Positions 61,215 through 64,000 of a stretch of 64,000 nucleotides of DNA are shown here, in pieces. The stretch's first letter is position 1. Each line of letters opens with the position of its first letter. A program made the translations under genes and the position numbers. The notes beneath the pieces were generated by a model. It was given only the letters and a program-made list of their open reading frames with translations, searched no databases and had not been told where the DNA came from. The DNA is from Bolinopsis microptera (Eukaryota > Ctenophora > Tentaculata > Lobata > Bolinopsidae). The stretch spans positions 7,989,983 to 8,053,982 of the forward strand of contig NC_087077.1 of assembly GCF_026151205.1 (NCBI RefSeq), given 5' to 3'.

Positions 61215-64000
61215 GTAAGAACCTCAACAACAAATGATTGGGTATTTTTATGTTCTTGTTTGTCTTGTCTTTGTGGTTTTTCTATTGATTTTAGTCTACT
61301 TTACCTTTTTTCAACAAAAAAAAACCACCTTACCCAGCATGCTGATATAGATAGTCATAATTCACCTTTTCTACCAACAATTTGCATCACCAACTGCCTT
61401 TTAAGCTAAAATTTGTGTCCCGATGAAAAGTTTGTATTCTTGTGTCTCTGTTAGTGAGTACAGTATTTCAACCTGCAGGAAGTTGGACGAACCCCTACCA
61501 AATTCTCTAATCATATCGGTCATGGTCATGTTAAATCGAGCGCCGAGGTATATTCTGTGTTCACACTTACATTCCCTATTCGTTCCACAGATTTTACCGT
61601 TGTCATGACTACCACTGATTTTGATCTACTCCTACATTTAGTAAAGGAATCTTTTTGTCATCTTGGCGTCCTGATTTAACGATTTAAAGCATAAACCACA
61701 ATAAGCTGATGTCACGGTGTGAATTATAAACTGTTTGATACCGTGACAGCCTGCTGTTGTGAATCTCTTTTAATCACACATTCAGTTGGAATAATCAAAA
61801 TATCTTCGTCACGATCAACCTACAAAAGAGTATTTTCCAAGAAATTTAACATTCCTGAAATACAACAATATATAGAACGTCTTTTCAATATAATGTGTTC
61901 AGCTTGGCACGTTGGCGGTGGCCTGACTTAGCGTACTTTGTCACGCCACCGCTAATACACCGTATTTTGAAAGACATTGAACCGTTAAAGCCTGGCAAGT
62001 CTGTCTGTGCCAAGCCGTGCTCGCTGTGTCGTGACAGGATGACAAGCAACTCGTCAAAAATACGACACCTTTAAAGGACAATTAACACTTTTTATTTCAA
62101 ATCCTCAACACCCTGCCGTTTCAATCACACTTATCCAGAAACCCACTCCTCCTTAAAAACGCCTTTAAAACGTTCAGTTGAATTTCCTGAAAAGCCGTAA
62201 GATCGGCACGACTTTATGAGCATTAACGTGGTGTGTATACTGTGTTCGTGGTTACTGGTTGATTAATCCAGCTTCTGTAAGTATCGTTGACAGATCACAT
62301 ACGAAGCATGACAGTAGGATTTACATGACAGACAAATCCCTTATCAGCCGATATTTTGAGGATTTACATAAAACTTACGTATTCTCCCGGCGGGTGGGCT
62401 CCACTATCCAACATTTGTACACTCAGCTCAGTGTTACTATATTAGTCATAATTCCGTGCAGTAATAAATATATAATAAAAATGTTAGATAACTCTCTTGG
62501 TTTCCATGGGACATTGAATCTATAGAAAACTAGTTCTCATAGCAACTGACGTGGATGTTTAAAGCTGAACCTTACCTCAGGGAGTGTAGTAGCTATTGGT
62601 GATTACGTCTGTCTTGCAGATAATAATAGTAGCAGATAATGTATATTAGTATATGTGCAGATGTTGGTTTTATCGGGCTTCGATCTTACTCTAATTAAAT
62701 GTAATAGTGTAATGCAACCCGGAATTTATTTAATTATTTCTGGTTCATAGCATAAACAGTCATCTAAACTAATACTACTGTTATGTTTACTATATGAAAT
62801 TATGACGGAAGTCTCATTTATATAACAATTGATAATAATACTATGATGATCGAAGGAAGTCGTGATTGATCCGTGCTATACTAATATAGGGCGCTGTTAC
62901 GTACTGTTATATGTTTTGATCTTTACTGGTTGTCAATAGTGCTAATATCGCTTGTAAATATTGTTACAAGGTATAATACAATACAAATACATGTCACGAA
63001 AATCATGCTAATTGTGATTTTAATGAATAATGACCGTGCCAGCAATTACAATCCTAACAATGCCAGTTGGTTGGTAATGCTGTTTGTTCACGAATGGTAC
63101 GTGATTCTAAATTGACTACATAATTATCATTGTGAAGTGGTGGAAAAGGATACCTTGTTTCATTGAAACCATTGGTCGAGTCTAATATAACGTATGCCAA
63201 AATTTAAGGATTTGATTTGTCCCCACCTAGCATATTATTCATTATTCAACGTGTGAAATATATGGTAGGGCCCGGTAGGGCTAACTATAAATTGGCAATC
63301 ACTCATCCCATTCGGCGAGAATTTCTCTGAAATGAAGACGTTCCTTATCGAGATCGATAAAAGGTATAGCTCAGCCAGTAGTTTAACTTCTTGACGACGC
63401 TGTCAAATCCTCTAAGTCTGATAATGAAACATTCCATCATACTTAATACTGTCACCTTACGTGTTACGTGTGAAAAATGAGAACAGCATCTCGTAGATTG
63501 GTGGGCGGGGGGATTGATTGGTTATGGTTGCCAGTGTTGTAAAAAGGACAAAACGCACATAAACTAGGAGAAACTGGACGTTAGAAAAAACAAAATGGGC
63601 ACAAAACGGAAATTCAATGAACAAACCAGACAGATGATAATCATGCAAAACGGAAGTAATGACACTCTATTTTTCGAAGAACACAAAGTCTGATAGTTAA
63701 AGACGGTTCATATTGTCTTTTAAATACTGCCGTGTCTGATGATAATTGTTATAAGTATTTATACTTATAATCTTCCGTTTAACGCTAGCACAAAACGTCT
63801 TTAAGTCACGACAAAACATAAACCGGGTATTCAAAAAACAGACAGATTCAAACAAAACAAAAAAAAACACATATAAGAACTACAGTTTCAACCCCGCCCA
63901 GACATTGTATGTGTCTCCCCTTGAAGAGACTATGAATTGCGCAACAATCCTACTCAAGCCTACGCCGTTGCTTAAATCCATAATATAAATACACCCCACC
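61215..64000. other. Region after the last certain kinase exon
   Basis: One possible further exon (61479-61547) is noted with the kinase. The rest shows no recognisable exon, repeat family or RNA gene. Open frames such as 61719-61931 and 62259-62525 lack domains and splice context. Confidence 0.4.

Overview
The window is eukaryotic and animal-like. It is AT-rich, has long non-coding stretches, GT-AG introns, and a heavy and diverse load of retroelements and DNA transposons. Host-gene content is small and sits mostly at the right end. The mix of CR1/Jockey-type LINEs, an R2-type LINE with a restriction-like endonuclease, a Penelope element, MULE, mariner-like and hAT-like repeats would suit a cnidarian (perhaps hydrozoan) or another early-branching or lophotrochozoan animal. 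That placement is inference; nothing here fixes the species.

Layout. 1-8 kb: mostly unassigned DNA, with two possible host-gene exons (a membrane-span C-terminal exon at 857-1008 and a PH-like exon on the minus strand at 7256-7446). 8-9.3 kb: 5'-truncated CR1/Jockey-type LINE. 10-12.2 kb: palindromes, a 99-bp satellite and a MITE with modular inverted ends. 12.9-16.4 kb: a four-layer nest, in which a decayed minus-strand MULE transposase was hit by a TTAA-flanked 726-bp foldback element, part of this was tandemly duplicated, and a second MULE with 9-bp target duplications landed in the duplicate. 18.1-18.9 kb: broken LINE end. 19.5-20.9 kb: stem-loop-rich dispersed repeats. 22.6-28.8 kb: an R2-type LINE flanked by identical 227-bp direct repeats, one of which was later split by a Penelope-like element with 9-bp target duplications, so the other repeat is the unoccupied site. 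29.4-33.7 kb: a 4.3-kb TIR element with poly-G ends holding a 2.3-kb polypurine block and a nested MITE, inserted in a LINE remnant. 34.6-37.3 kb: a recent 1.2-kb tandem duplication of a mariner-like MITE with a hAT-like GGGACC-rich insert. 37.8-38.6 kb: decayed second copy of the R2-type LINE. 40.8-42.5 kb: frameshifted LINE. 43.2-50.8 kb: a two-ORF LINE inside a mariner-like element with perfect 32-bp TIRs. 51-61.2 kb: two host genes in the same orientation, a seven-repeat WD40 protein and a six-exon WNK-type kinase that looks catalytically dead.

How the parts work together. Each autonomous element carries its own enzymes: RT plus APE, restriction-like or GIY-YIG endonuclease, or a DDE transposase. 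The standout is the LINE at 43.5-49.6 kb. Its ORF1 joins an AlkB-like Fe(II)/2-oxoglutarate dioxygenase, of the type found in plant RNA viruses, to an SGNH esterase, with no RRM or CCHC domain that I can see. Its ORF2 carries two N-terminal zinc modules before the APE and RT domains. I know of no described LINE with this ORF1. The main host-gene observation is that the WNK-type kinase has lost the HRD and DFG aspartates and the catalytic-loop asparagine while keeping the fold. No tRNA, rRNA or CRISPR was recognised.
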